From the NCBI GenBank assembly GCA_036010965.1, contig DASCMO010000019.1, positions 1-49,913 on the forward strand: DNA of 49,913 nt, written 5' to 3'. The translations under genes were made by a program, and so were the position numbers. Positions 38,106 to 46,596 of this stretch are shown in pieces. Source of the stretch: GCA-2686265 sp036010965 (lineage in GTDB: Bacteria; Planctomycetota; UBA1135; GCA-002686595). The first letter of the stretch is position 1; every line of letters begins with the position of its first letter. Under the pieces are notes generated by a model, which was given only the letters and a program-made list of their open reading frames with translations, was not told the origin of the DNA and made no database searches.

Positions 38106-39686
38106 GTGACGAGCGTGGGATCGGAGCGGGCCGAGCGCGGGTTGCTGAAGTCCATCGGCGGCCTGACGGGTCTGACCCTTTTGAGTCGCGTCCTGGGTCT
38201 CGTGCGCGAGCAGGTGCGCGCCGTCCTGCTCGGCACCGGCGCCGCCTCGGACGCCTTCGGCCTGGCGATCCTGATCCCAAACCTGCTGCGCCGCTTCCTG
38301 GCGGAGGGGACCATGTCTACGGCCCTGGTCCCGATCTTCACCGGCTACCTGCGCAAGGGAGACGAGGAGCAGACGCGCGTCTTCCTCTCACGCTTCGTGA
38401 CGCTCCTCAGTCTGGTGACGACGGCGATCTGTCTGCTGGGCGTGCTGATCACGCCTTGGCTGATCGAGACCTTCTTCTCGTCGCGCTTCGGCGAGGTGGA
38501 GGGCAAGGTTGAGTTGACCGTAGCCCTCACGCGTCTGATGTGGCCCTACCTGCTCTTCGTGAGCCTCGGCGCCGTGCTGCAGGCGATCCTCAATACCCAC
38601 GGGATCTTCGGTCCCTCAGGCGCGACGCCCGTGCTGTTGAACCTGTGCATCATCGGTTGCGGGCTGGGCCTCGCCGAGCGCCTGCCCGACCCTTCCTACG
38701 GCTTGATCGGCGGCTTTCTCCTGGGGGGCGCCGTTCAGGTCGTCTTTCAGGTGCCCTTCCTGCTGCGCTCGACGCCCACGCGCTTCCACTTCGACCTGCA
38801 CCTGCGCGACCCCGGCGTCCTGCGTGTCTTGCGCCTGATGATCCCGGGCATGTTCGCAGCGGGCGTGTGGCAGGTGAACATCTTCGTCAGCCAGCTGATC
38901 GCGGCGACCCTCGACGGCGGCTCGATCGCCTCCCTGCAGTACAGCATTCGCCTGCAGGAGCTGGTGCTGGGCATGTTCGTCGTCTCCGTCGCCCAGGTCA
39001 TATTGCCGAAGCTCTCCAAGCATGCGGCCGACGGGGACGACGCGGCTCTGCGCGCGACTTTGCGCCTGGGTCTACGCCTGGTGCTCTTTGTGACGATCCC
39101 GGCCACTGCCGCCCTGCTCGTCCTGGGTGAGCCGATCGTTCGTCTGTTGTTCGAGTCGGGCGAGTTCGATGCGCGCTCCACGCGCATGACTGTTCTGGCG
39201 CTCGAGTTCCATGCCCTTGGGCTGTTGCCGATCGCCCTGGCGCGCGTCACCCAGCAGGTGTTCTTCGCCCGCAAGGACCAGCGGCGGCCGGCGACGGTGG
39301 CGGTGCTGGTCGTGGCGGCGAACATCGTGCTCTGTCTTACCCTGTCGGCCACCGACCTGCGCCACGGCGGCATCGCCCTGGCCGGCAGCCTGGCCGCCGG
39401 TCTGCAAGCTCTCCTGCTCGCGGTGTTCCTGCGACGTGAGGTCGGCGCCCTCGGCGGTCGCGCGCTCCTGGGGCGCGCGCTGCGCCTGACGGTCGCTGCG
39501 GCGGCGATGGCGGCGGCCCTGGTCGCCCTCGCCCGTCTGTGGCCGGCTCCCGACACGCGCGCGGCGCTCGCCGGCTGGGTCGCCCTGTTCTGCGTCGGCG
39601 GCGCGGCGGTCTACCTTTCCAGCGCCGCCTTCCTCGGGGTCGGCCAGCTCGGGGAGCTGCTACGTCGCCGCATGCCATCGGACTGA
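38106..39686 (+). CDS. murJ: Lipid II flippase MurJ (MviN family)
   Basis: 526 residues, GTG start. About 14 membrane helices are visible. The N-terminal signature is GLTLLSRVLGLVREQVRA, with SDAFGLAILIPNLLRRFLAEGTMSTALVPIF next (read in parts), the Arg-rich first and second helices characteristic of MurJ. Further conserved stretches are LQAILNTHGIFGPSGATPVLLNLCII, QVNIFVSQLIA, GSIASLQYSIRLQELVLGMFVVSVAQVILPKLS and a QQVFFARKD motif. It moves lipid-linked peptidoglycan precursor across the inner membrane. Its presence agrees with the peptidoglycan wall now accepted for Planctomycetota. It is a single-gene unit; the structured 217-base leader region precedes it. Confidence 0.93.
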   Translation: MTSVGSERAERGLLKSIGGLTGLTLLSRVLGLVREQVRAVLLGTGAASDAFGLAILIPNLLRRFLAEGTMSTALVPIFTGYLRKGDEEQTRVFLSRFVTLLSLVTTAICLLGVLITPWLIETFFSSRFGEVEGKVELTVALTRLMWPYLLFVSLGAVLQAILNTHGIFGPSGATPVLLNLCIIGCGLGLAERLPDPSYGLIGGFLLGGAVQVVFQVPFLLRSTPTRFHFDLHLRDPGVLRVLRLMIPGMFAAGVWQVNIFVSQLIAATLDGGSIASLQYSIRLQELVLGMFVVSVAQVILPKLSKHAADGDDAALRATLRLGLRLVLFVTIPATAALLVLGEPIVRLLFESGEFDARSTRMTVLALEFHALGLLPIALARVTQQVFFARKDQRRPATVAVLVVAANIVLCLTLSATDLRHGGIALAGSLAAGLQALLLAVFLRREVGALGGRALLGRALRLTVAAAAMAAALVALARLWPAPDTRAALAGWVALFCVGGAAVYLSSAAFLGVGQLGELLRRRMPSD

Positions 39687-39836
39687 TCCCAGCGAGTACG
39701 GCAAGGTCGCCATGGCAAGTGCGGCGGCATGCGTTTGCGGATTCCGCTGTCCCCGGGCTGTCTCGTGGCGGGGGGCCGTGCCACCCGCGGCGCCTCTATC
39801 GCGCAGAATCAAGGCCAGACAGAAGGCCATGAACAG

Positions 39837-39856
39837 GGCGCTCATCCAAGAGCGCC
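39837..39856. terminator. Hairpin between convergent murJ and SEC-C genes
   Basis: GGCGCTC (39837-39843) and GAGCGCC (39850-39856) form a perfect 7-bp stem with a 6-nt loop, 9 bases downstream of the SEC-C stop on the minus strand. It may end that transcript, or both convergent ones. The following bases on the minus strand are only weakly T-rich. Confidence 0.45.
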
Positions 39857-39865
39857 GCAGCGGCC

Positions 39866-40351
39866 CTACTTCCCGTGGCACTTCTTGAACTTCCTGCCGC
39901 TGCCGCAGGAGCACGGGTCGTTGCGGCCGAGCTTCTCCGCCCGGTGCACGACCGGCTTCTGCGGGGGGTGGTGGTGGTGGTGGGCGTTGCGGCCGGTGCG
40001 CACGGTCTCCAGGAATTCGTCGCTGGTGGCCTCGATCGCCTGGGAGATCTCGAAGGCGTTGGTGACGACCTCTTCTTCCGCGAGGTGCTCGAATAGCGCA
40101 TGTAGAACTCGGGGGACCTGCGGCGCCAGGGGATCCTTGCGTTCCAGGCGACCCGGCATCGAGTGCCCCAGAGCCTGGTGCATGTCTTGCCCGTCGAGGA
40201 GGTGGGGCTTCCTGCCCAGCTCCTCGTAGCAGATCGCGAGGAAGCTCCCCGCGATCTTGCGCACCTCTTCGACCTTCAGCCCCTCGAGCGCCTTCGCCTG
40301 TGAAGAGTCCACAAACGACGCGACATCGAGCGCAATCCGCTTCTCGCTCAT
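39866..40351 (-). CDS. SEC-C zinc-binding motif protein
   Basis: 161 residues. The C-terminus, KLGRNDPCSCGSGRKFKKCHGK in two parts, is the SEC-C motif (C-x-C-x8-C-H) that binds zinc in SecA and in many small proteins. The N-terminal 120 residues are helical with no fold I recognise (LDVASFVDSSQAKALEGLKVEE, HALFEHLAEEEVVTNAFEISQAIEAT). A natural run of five His (NAHHHHHPPQ) lies just before the motif and could add metal binding. There is no signal peptide. Family members have been linked to SecA-like or ribosome-associated roles, but none can be assigned here. A TTGCGGTAGACT element lies 8 nt before the ATG. Confidence 0.8.
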   Translation of the reverse strand: MSEKRIALDVASFVDSSQAKALEGLKVEEVRKIAGSFLAICYEELGRKPHLLDGQDMHQALGHSMPGRLERKDPLAPQVPRVLHALFEHLAEEEVVTNAFEISQAIEATSDEFLETVRTGRNAHHHHHPPQKPVVHRAEKLGRNDPCSCGSGRKFKKCHGK

Positions 40352-40359
40352 GGCGGAAA

Positions 40360-40371
40360 AGTCTACCGCAA
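40360..40371 (-). promoter_or_regulatory. Extended -10 promoter (TTGCGGTAGACT) of the SEC-C gene
   Basis: On the minus strand TTGCGGTAGACT ends 8 nt before the ATG at 40351. It shares the TTGCGGTA core and the final CT with the element before the DUF3500 gene. No Shine-Dalgarno sequence is present. Confidence 0.5.
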
Positions 40372-40571
40372 GCGACGCGCGAGAGCCGAGCCCCGTTCAG
40401 TCCAGGAGCTCGCTTTTCAGGCGCGCGAGGAGTTCAGGCGAGAGGGAGGTGGCGTTGCGTTCGCGGCGGGTCTCGACCGGCTGCAGGTGCTTCGAGCGCG
40501 TGTAGCAGTCCAGGTTGCAGGCCGGCGCCACTTGCAGGAAGACCGTGACCGCAGGCGGCGGTCCGACTTCG

Positions 40572-40577
40572 TACGAT
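40572..40577 (+). promoter_or_regulatory. Possible -10 element (TACGAT) of the phosphatase-like gene
   Basis: GTACGAT ends 9 nt before the ATG at 40587 and no Shine-Dalgarno sequence is visible. It fits the TAnnnT pattern of the window, but lacks the TGCGG extension, so confidence is low. Confidence 0.3.
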
Positions 40578-40586
40578 GCGCCTTCG

Positions 40587-43178
40587 ATGGCTGAAGATTC
40601 CCCGATGCCGGCCCGCGCGCTGCTATGTCTGCGGGTCTCGGTCGCGTTGCAGTGTGTCGCCGGGGCGCGCTCCGCCTGGGTCACCGGGAGCGAGGTCAAC
40701 AGCTGGCTCTTCATGACCGTCGGCCTGCCAGAGGCCACCGTCGGTCGCATCGATCAGGTGGCCGCGGGGCTCCTGATCGTCGTCGCCGCCTCGGCCCTCC
40801 TGCGCCCAGCTCGGCCGCTGTTGGTCCTGGGCGCCGCCTGGATGACCGCGATCGCGATCGCGATCCGATTGAATCCGGGTGAAATGGTGGACGCGATGGC
40901 TCCCATGGCGCACGCGGTACGGGTGGCCGCGCTCCTCGGTCTGGCCTGCCTGCTACCGGGGCGGTCCGCGCCGCTCGCTCGGAGCGCCGCGGCGCAAACC
41001 GTCGGGGTCTGGATCCTCCTGATCGGGACCGCGGCCACCTTCGCCGCTCACGGCCTGGAGGCCCTGGGGCACCACGGCAGGTTCGTGGACCTCATCATCG
41101 GGAGTGCACGGCGCTGGCTGGGATGGACCCTCTCCCAGTCGTCCGCCGAGGCGTCGCTAACGGTCGTCGGTTCCATGGACCTGCTACTTGCGGCGCTCCT
41201 CCTCACGCGCCGCTGGCGCTGGGTCGCCGGTTGGATGGCGCTCTGGGGCTTCGTCACGGCTCTCTCACGCATGACCGCGATGGGCGGTGACGCGTGGTTT
41301 CTCTCCGCTGCACGCGCCGCGAACGCTGGCGTGCCCCTGGCACTTTTTCTTGCGTGGTGGCAAGTTGTCCGCTTCCGCGCTCCTTCGCCGATGACCATGA
41401 TCACCACAGCTCTGCTCGTCCTCTTCGCCGCTGCACCGCAAGAAGACCCCTGGACCTCGCTCGAGGGCACGACTCCCGCTCAGTGGCGCCTGGTCTGGAC
41501 CGAGGATCCTGCCCACCGAGTGACCGTTTCGTGGAGCACGCGCAAAGCGGGCACGAGGCATGTCGTCCACTACGACCTCGCCTCCCGGAAGGGGACGGAT
41601 GCCGGCTACGCGCAGGCGCAGGCGGCTCAGCGCAGCGGTGCTTACACTGTGCACGAGCAGGAGGCGGAGAAGGTCGTCGGTGCCTACTACCACCATGCTC
41701 GCATCGATGGCCTGCAGCCGTCGACGACCTACTGGTTTCGGATCGAGAGCGACGGCGTGCGGTCGCGGGAACTGCACTTTCAGACAGCGCCTGAAGACGA
41801 TCGTCCCTTCCGCATGATCCACGGCGGTGACTCTCGCACCGGGCACGAGGCACGCCGGAAGATCAACACCTACATCGGGCTCCTGGCGGACGAGCACGAT
41901 GACCTGATCGCCTTCGCCCACGGCGGTGACTACATCGGGTGGGGAGAGCTCTGGACTCACTGGCAGGCGTGGTTGAGTCACCACGAGCTCACGACCTCGC
42001 CGACCGGCCGTGTCCTGCCCTTGATCCCCACGCGTGGCAACCACGATGTCGGGCCACTCTTCGACGAGATCTTCGACGATCCCGGGCGGGCGAAGCTGAA
42101 CTACTACACGACGGAGATTTCGCCGCAGGTCTCGCTCCTCACCCTCAATACGGAGATCAGCGCGGCGGGGGACCAGGCGGTCTGGCTGGAGGGTGAACTC
42201 GCGCGATTGCGGCCCGAGCGTCGCTGGCTCCTCGCCCAGTACCATCGCGCGATCTATCCGGCCGTGAAGGGCCCCGCCGACGCGAAGCCGCACTGGGTGC
42301 CGCTTTTCGAGCAGTACGACCTCGATCTGGCCTTGGAGTCGGACGGCCATGTGGCGAAGCGCACCGTGCCCATCCGCGCCGAGGCCCACGATCCCACCGG
42401 CGTCACCTACATCGGCGAGGGCGGCCTCGGAGTGCCCCAGCGTATCCCGCGCTTCGATCAGTGGTTCTTGCAGGAGCCCGGCATGTGCGTCTCGGCGCAC
42501 CATGTCGTGATGCTCGAGTTCGGCGACGAGACCATGGCCACGCGCCTGTTAGGGCTGCCCGAGTCCTATGCGCGCTCCTTCACGCCTGAGGATTTCGTGC
42601 CGCTCGTAGCTTCCGACGCGACCTGGCGCTACCTCGCCGGCAGCGATCCGTCGGACGACACCTGGCGTGCCCCCGGTTTCAATGACACGGGCTGGAAGAC
42701 CGGCACCGCGAGCTTCGGTTTCGGTGATGACGAGGTGACGCAACTCGAAGACATGCGTGGCGAGTACAGCCGCGTCTACTTGCGCACGAGCTTCGACCCG
42801 GAGCAGCTAGCCGGCCTAGCGGAAGTGCGCCTCGGCATGCGCTTCGATGACGGGTTCATCGCCTACCTGAACGGCGTCGAGGTGGCGCGCGCATCGGTTG
42901 GGTCGGGCGACGGGGCCTCCGCGGAGGACATCGATTCGCATGCTGCGCGGGAATGGGAATTCTTCGCCCTGGGCTCCGGTGCCGAGTTGGCCTCGCGCCT
43001 GGGCGCGGGAGCGGCTGTGCTGGCGATCGAAGGCCATAACAGGGTCAAGAGCAGCGGCGACTTCCACCTGGAACCGTGCCTGATCGGTCCGCACGTGGAG
43101 CGGCCACCGCTCGCCGAGGAGACCGTCGTGCTCGACGAGTTTCATCTCGTGTCGCGGGCTGGTCGGCGTGGAGAGTGA
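40587..43178 (+). CDS. Multi-pass membrane protein fused to purple-acid-phosphatase-like metallophosphoesterase
   Basis: 863 residues from ATG 40587. Residues 1 to about 275 contain around seven membrane helices (e.g. AAGLLIVVAASALL, LLVLGAAWMTAIAIAI, GVWILLIGTAATFAAHG) of unrecognised, possibly DoxX-like, type. A fibronectin-III/PAP N-terminal domain follows (RVTVSWSTRKAGTRHVVHY, STTYWFRIESDGV). The calcineurin-like domain has GGDSR (Asp415), FAHGGDYIG, TRGNHD and LLAQYHRAIYP. The last metal motif, GHxH in the family, reads SDGH, so one His ligand is Asp. A C-terminal beta domain (TWRYLAGSDPSDDTWRAPGF onward) resembles a galactose-binding fold. It is likely a periplasmic phosphoesterase held at the membrane. 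It is not adjacent to the pst genes and has no visible Pho box. Confidence 0.75.
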   Translation: MAEDSPMPARALLCLRVSVALQCVAGARSAWVTGSEVNSWLFMTVGLPEATVGRIDQVAAGLLIVVAASALLRPARPLLVLGAAWMTAIAIAIRLNPGEMVDAMAPMAHAVRVAALLGLACLLPGRSAPLARSAAAQTVGVWILLIGTAATFAAHGLEALGHHGRFVDLIIGSARRWLGWTLSQSSAEASLTVVGSMDLLLAALLLTRRWRWVAGWMALWGFVTALSRMTAMGGDAWFLSAARAANAGVPLALFLAWWQVVRFRAPSPMTMITTALLVLFAAAPQEDPWTSLEGTTPAQWRLVWTEDPAHRVTVSWSTRKAGTRHVVHYDLASRKGTDAGYAQAQAAQRSGAYTVHEQEAEKVVGAYYHHARIDGLQPSTTYWFRIESDGVRSRELHFQTAPEDDRPFRMIHGGDSRTGHEARRKINTYIGLLADEHDDLIAFAHGGDYIGWGELWTHWQAWLSHHELTTSPTGRVLPLIPTRGNHDVGPLFDEIFDDPGRAKLNYYTTEISPQVSLLTLNTEISAAGDQAVWLEGELARLRPERRWLLAQYHRAIYPAVKGPADAKPHWVPLFEQYDLDLALESDGHVAKRTVPIRAEAHDPTGVTYIGEGGLGVPQRIPRFDQWFLQEPGMCVSAHHVVMLEFGDETMATRLLGLPESYARSFTPEDFVPLVASDATWRYLAGSDPSDDTWRAPGFNDTGWKTGTASFGFGDDEVTQLEDMRGEYSRVYLRTSFDPEQLAGLAEVRLGMRFDDGFIAYLNGVEVARASVGSGDGASAEDIDSHAAREWEFFALGSGAELASRLGAGAAVLAIEGHNRVKSSGDFHLEPCLIGPHVERPPLAEETVVLDEFHLVSRAGRRGE

Positions 43179-43233
43179 CAGGGCGCTGCGCTGCGCGGAA
43201 TAGGGTCCCGAGCGCAGGGCGATTGGGTGGCTT

Positions 43234-43245
43234 GTGCGGTATTCT
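43234..43245 (+). promoter_or_regulatory. Extended -10 promoter (GTGCGGTATTCT) of the ASPIC/UnbV selenoprotein gene
   Basis: The 12-mer ends 15 nt before the ATG at 43261 and differs from the DUF3500-gene element at three positions, while keeping the TGCGGTAnnCT core. A start site 6-7 nt downstream would leave a leader of about 9 nt. Confidence 0.48.
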
Positions 43246-43260
43246 GCTGCCGAGAAACCG

Positions 43261-46200
43261 ATGATGGGTGTGCGACACGGTATTGCCGGCTGCCTGATCT
43301 TCATGGGCTGCTCGGCGGAGGACGCTCCCTTCCAACAGGACATCCTCCTCGCCGACGGCGTGGCGCGGCAGGTCGGGGCGGAGATCGAGAGCAAGCTCCT
43401 CGGTCCGGTCTCCGCGGGCGACAGCGCGCAAGCCATGGAAGCTCTCTCGCCCGACTTCCAGGGTCGTTTCCCGCGCCTTGACGCGGGCCGAGTGGTGGCC
43501 GACGACGGTCTCGACCTGCGGGTCTACGCTGAACGCGACGGCGAGAACATGGACCGGACCGGATTGGTGGCCGTGCTCGTGGAACACACCGAGGGCTGGG
43601 TGAGCGGTGAGCGCTTGAGCTTCGATTGCGATCGCTTCTTCCTGGACCTCGCCGGTGAGCACGCGCGCGGCCGCGCCGAGGTGCGCATGGGCGGCGTGAA
43701 CGCAGCGGGCGGGCGCGTGGACTTGCGCGTGGAGTGTGAGGTCGAGCTCGTCCGCGACGAGTCGCACGGCTGGCGCCTGACGCGGCTCGTGGCATTCGAG
43801 GGAGCGCGCGTCGAGGGCGGCCGTGCTCCCTTCGTCGAGGTGACCGGCGCCTTCGGCTTCACCTTCAACGACAGCGCCCGCAACCGCTCCATGATCCAGG
43901 AGGCCATCGACGAGCACCGCACCCTGGCCCTGGGCGGGTTGACGGCCCTGGACTGGAACCGGGACGGCTTTTGGGACCTCATCGCCACTCGCCAGAACCA
44001 GGAGAGCGTTCTGTTCGTGAACGACGGCAGCGGTGGCTTCGTGCGCGGTTCCCTTCCGCTTGACGCACCGCTGGAATGCTCGAACTTCCTGCTCTGGTTC
44101 GACCTCGACGGCGACGGTTTCGAGGAGTTGGTAGGCAGCACGCCGCTGGAGTACGAGGGGGACCACGCCAGGCTCGGCCTGTGGACCCGACGAGGCGGCG
44201 AGTGGGTGCGCGTGGAGGGAGCGCTCGAGTTCCCCAATCCTGTTGGCCTGCGCCACATCGCGATCCCGACCCTCGTGCCCTGCGACGTGAACGCCGACGG
44301 CCTCGTCGATCTCTTCGCCGGGGCCTACGGGGACGCCAATTCGCGCGGCGACGACTTCAACACGGTGCTGGCTCTCGACGGCGGGGACAACCATCTCTTC
44401 ATCAATCAGGGCGGCCTGCACTTCAGCGAGGAGTCGCGGGAGCGCGGCTTGAGCGGCACCCAGTACACCTTCGTGGCCCAGCCCTTTGACTTCGACGGGG
44501 ACGGCGACCTCGACCTGTTCGAGGGCAACGACTTCGGCCCCAACGTATTGTGGGAGAACGACGGCAGCGGACGTTTTCGAGCGGACCGCGCCTCGATTCT
44601 CTCGGGCGAGTCCGCCTACACCATGGGCGCCACCCTCGCTGACCCCGACAACACCGGTGAGTGGAGTCTCTACATCTCCAACATGTTCTCCGAGGCGGGG
44701 AACCGCATCGCCTCCCTGGCCGCGGGGTTGAGTGATGACATGCGGACGCGCATGTTGGTCATCGCCAACGGCAACATGCTCTACTCGCGCGGCCCGAACG
44801 GCGAGTGGAGAGAGCAGGCCCGCGCGTGGCACTGCAACAACGGCGAGTGGGCCTGGGGCACGAACTTTTGCGACCTCGACAACGACGGAGACAAGGACTT
44901 GCTCGTCACCAACGGCTTCACCTCACACTCCCAGCGCGAGCTTCCGGACTGGTGAACTTGCTGGTGGCGGCAGGTTGCCGCCGACGCAGGATTTTTGGAG
45001 CGCGGAGAGCCGACACGCGATGTGAACACGGACGTCTCGATCGAGGGTTCGTTCAGCGGCTACCAGCGCGATCGCGTCTTCTACAACCCCGACGGCGAGG
45101 GGGAGCAGCGCTTCTTCGAGACGGGTTGGCTGTTCGGCCTCGACGGGGAGCACGACGGCCGCTGCACCGTGCCCGTGGACGTGGACGGCGACGGCGACCT
45201 GGACCTGGCGCTCCTGTCCTTGCAGGGCCTGCGCCTCTTCGAGAACCGCGCCGCGCCGGCGCACTTCGCCCGCTTGCGACTCGTGTCCGGCCAGGGGACG
45301 GCGGCAGCCCTGGGCGCGATCGTGCGCCTCAGCGCCGGGGGTGTGACGCGCAGCGACCACGCCAAGGTTCTCGAGGGATTCCAGAGTCAGGTGCCGACCG
45401 ACATGCACTTCGGGCTCGGGGCGCTGGACGCGGTCGAGCGCGTGCGCGTCGAGTGGCCCTCGGGGGCGGTGCAGGTCTGGGAAGACCTGCCCGCCGACAG
45501 CTTGCTCGTGCTCACCGAGGGCGAGGCCGAGGCGAGAGTGGAGACCCTCCCGTGCTGGCCTGACGCGACGCGCGAGCGGCGCGAGGCGCGCGGCGAGCGG
45601 GCCCTGGAAAAGTGGGGGGCGACGCCGGATGAGGATGGGGCGCGGGTCGTACGCTGGGTCGAGGCTGGGACGGGGGAGGAGCCGCCGACCATTCCCGCAG
45701 ACCTGGCCCTGCTCGCGCGGGAGTTTTCCGAAGTGCGCTGGACTCTCGTCCTGTCCGCCGGGTTCGACGCCGATGCCCTGGCGCGCGCGCGGGAAGCGGC
45801 TCCCGTGGCATTCTCCTGGGTGTCGGCCGACGCCGAATCGGTCGCGCACACCTTTGGGCGCGGTGAAGGCGTCACGCGACCGTCCACCTTCGTCTTCCGC
45901 GCCGGCACCCTGCGACGCGCGTTCCACCGCCGGACAGAACGGGGAGAGCTCGCGCCCCTCCTGCACTCCTTGCGCGACGAGGCTCCCTATCCCGAACTCC
46001 TGGTCTGGACCGCCCGGCGCCGACTCGAGGACGACCTGTTCACCGAGGCCCTTGCGCTGTTCGAAGAGGCGTCCGTCCTCGATCCGTCCCTGGCGACCGC
46101 CTTCGAGGGCACGGGCCGCGCCCTGCTCGGCGTGGGGCGCAATGTCGAGGCCGAGGCGGCCTATCTAGCGGCCGTCGTCGCCGACATCGACTACGCCCCC

Positions 46201-46596
46201 GGACATGTCAACCTGGGCGTCGTGCGCTCCCAGGCCGGGCGCTTCGCCGAGGCTCTCGACCCCCTGCGGGAAGCCCTGCGGATCCAGGGCGACTTCCCGC
46301 CCACTCTGCTCGCTTTCGGCGAGGCCGCCGTCCACGCGGGCCTGCCGTTCGAGGCCCTCGAGGCCTTTCGCCGCGCCGTGTTGAGCGACCCCGAGAACGC
46401 CGCTGCGCACCTGCTTGCCGGCAAGCTCCTCGGTCAGCTCGGGCGCTTTGAGGAGGCGTGCGAGAGCCTGCGACGCTGCGTGGCACTCGAACCGACCAAC
46501 GAGGAGGCGCGGAAGGCTCTGGAGCTTTCGGCCAGGTTGATGGTGGGCGATGGCTTCCTCGATCCGCAGGATGGTGGGGAATGGCTGAACGATTAG
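43261..46596 (+). CDS. ASPIC/UnbV (FG-GAP) lipoprotein with TPRs, predicted selenoprotein, TGA = Sec565
   Basis: Reading TGA 44953-44955 as selenocysteine gives 1,111 residues. A lipoprotein signal is seen (IAGCLIFMGCSAED). Residues about 20-200 are an uncharacterised N-domain. FG-GAP/VCBS calcium-binding repeats follow (FDLDGDGFEELVG, CDVNADGLVDLFAG, FDFDGDGDLDLFEG, CDLDNDGDKDLLVTNGF). Just after the last of these comes SHSQRELPDW, TGA, TCWWRQVAAD, and the frame continues with FSGYQRDRVFYNPDGEGE and VDVDGDGDLDLALL, exactly the order expected of an ASPIC/UnbV protein. The ASPIC_UnbV domain (AALGAIVRLSAGG to VWEDLPAD) ends near residue 755. A redoxin-like segment without Cys and C-terminal TPRs (GHVNLGVVRSQAGRFAEAL) complete it. 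Without readthrough the propeller would be cut in half. The protein is probably tethered on the outer face of a membrane; the Sec chemistry is unknown. Confidence 0.84.
44966..44982 (+). promoter_or_regulatory. Putative bacterial SECIS element of the ASPIC/UnbV gene
   Basis: GGCGGCA (44966-44972) pairs perfectly with TGCCGCC (44976-44982) around a GGT apex; opening one pair gives an AGGTT loop, close to the AGGUCU apex of Escherichia coli fdhF. The first apical G lies 17 nt after the TGA, almost the same distance as in fdhF. The hairpin overlaps the codons for the conserved WRQVAA stretch. Confidence 0.75.

Noticed and set aside
40397..40531. Small minus-strand frame ending in ACNLDCYTRSKHLQPV and LSPELLARLKSELLD, just before the phosphatase-like gene
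   Set aside because: The peptide looks protein-like, but the only plausible start is a GTG without a Shine-Dalgarno sequence, giving about 44 codons. I do not recognise the family. It is worth a homology search but is not supported enough to list as a gene.
44995..46596. Second half of the ASPIC/UnbV protein as an independent gene starting at TTG 44995
   Set aside because: There is no signal peptide or ribosome-binding site, and the conserved WWRQVAADAGF stretch lies in the same frame between the TGA and the TTG, so the frame is translated before 44995.
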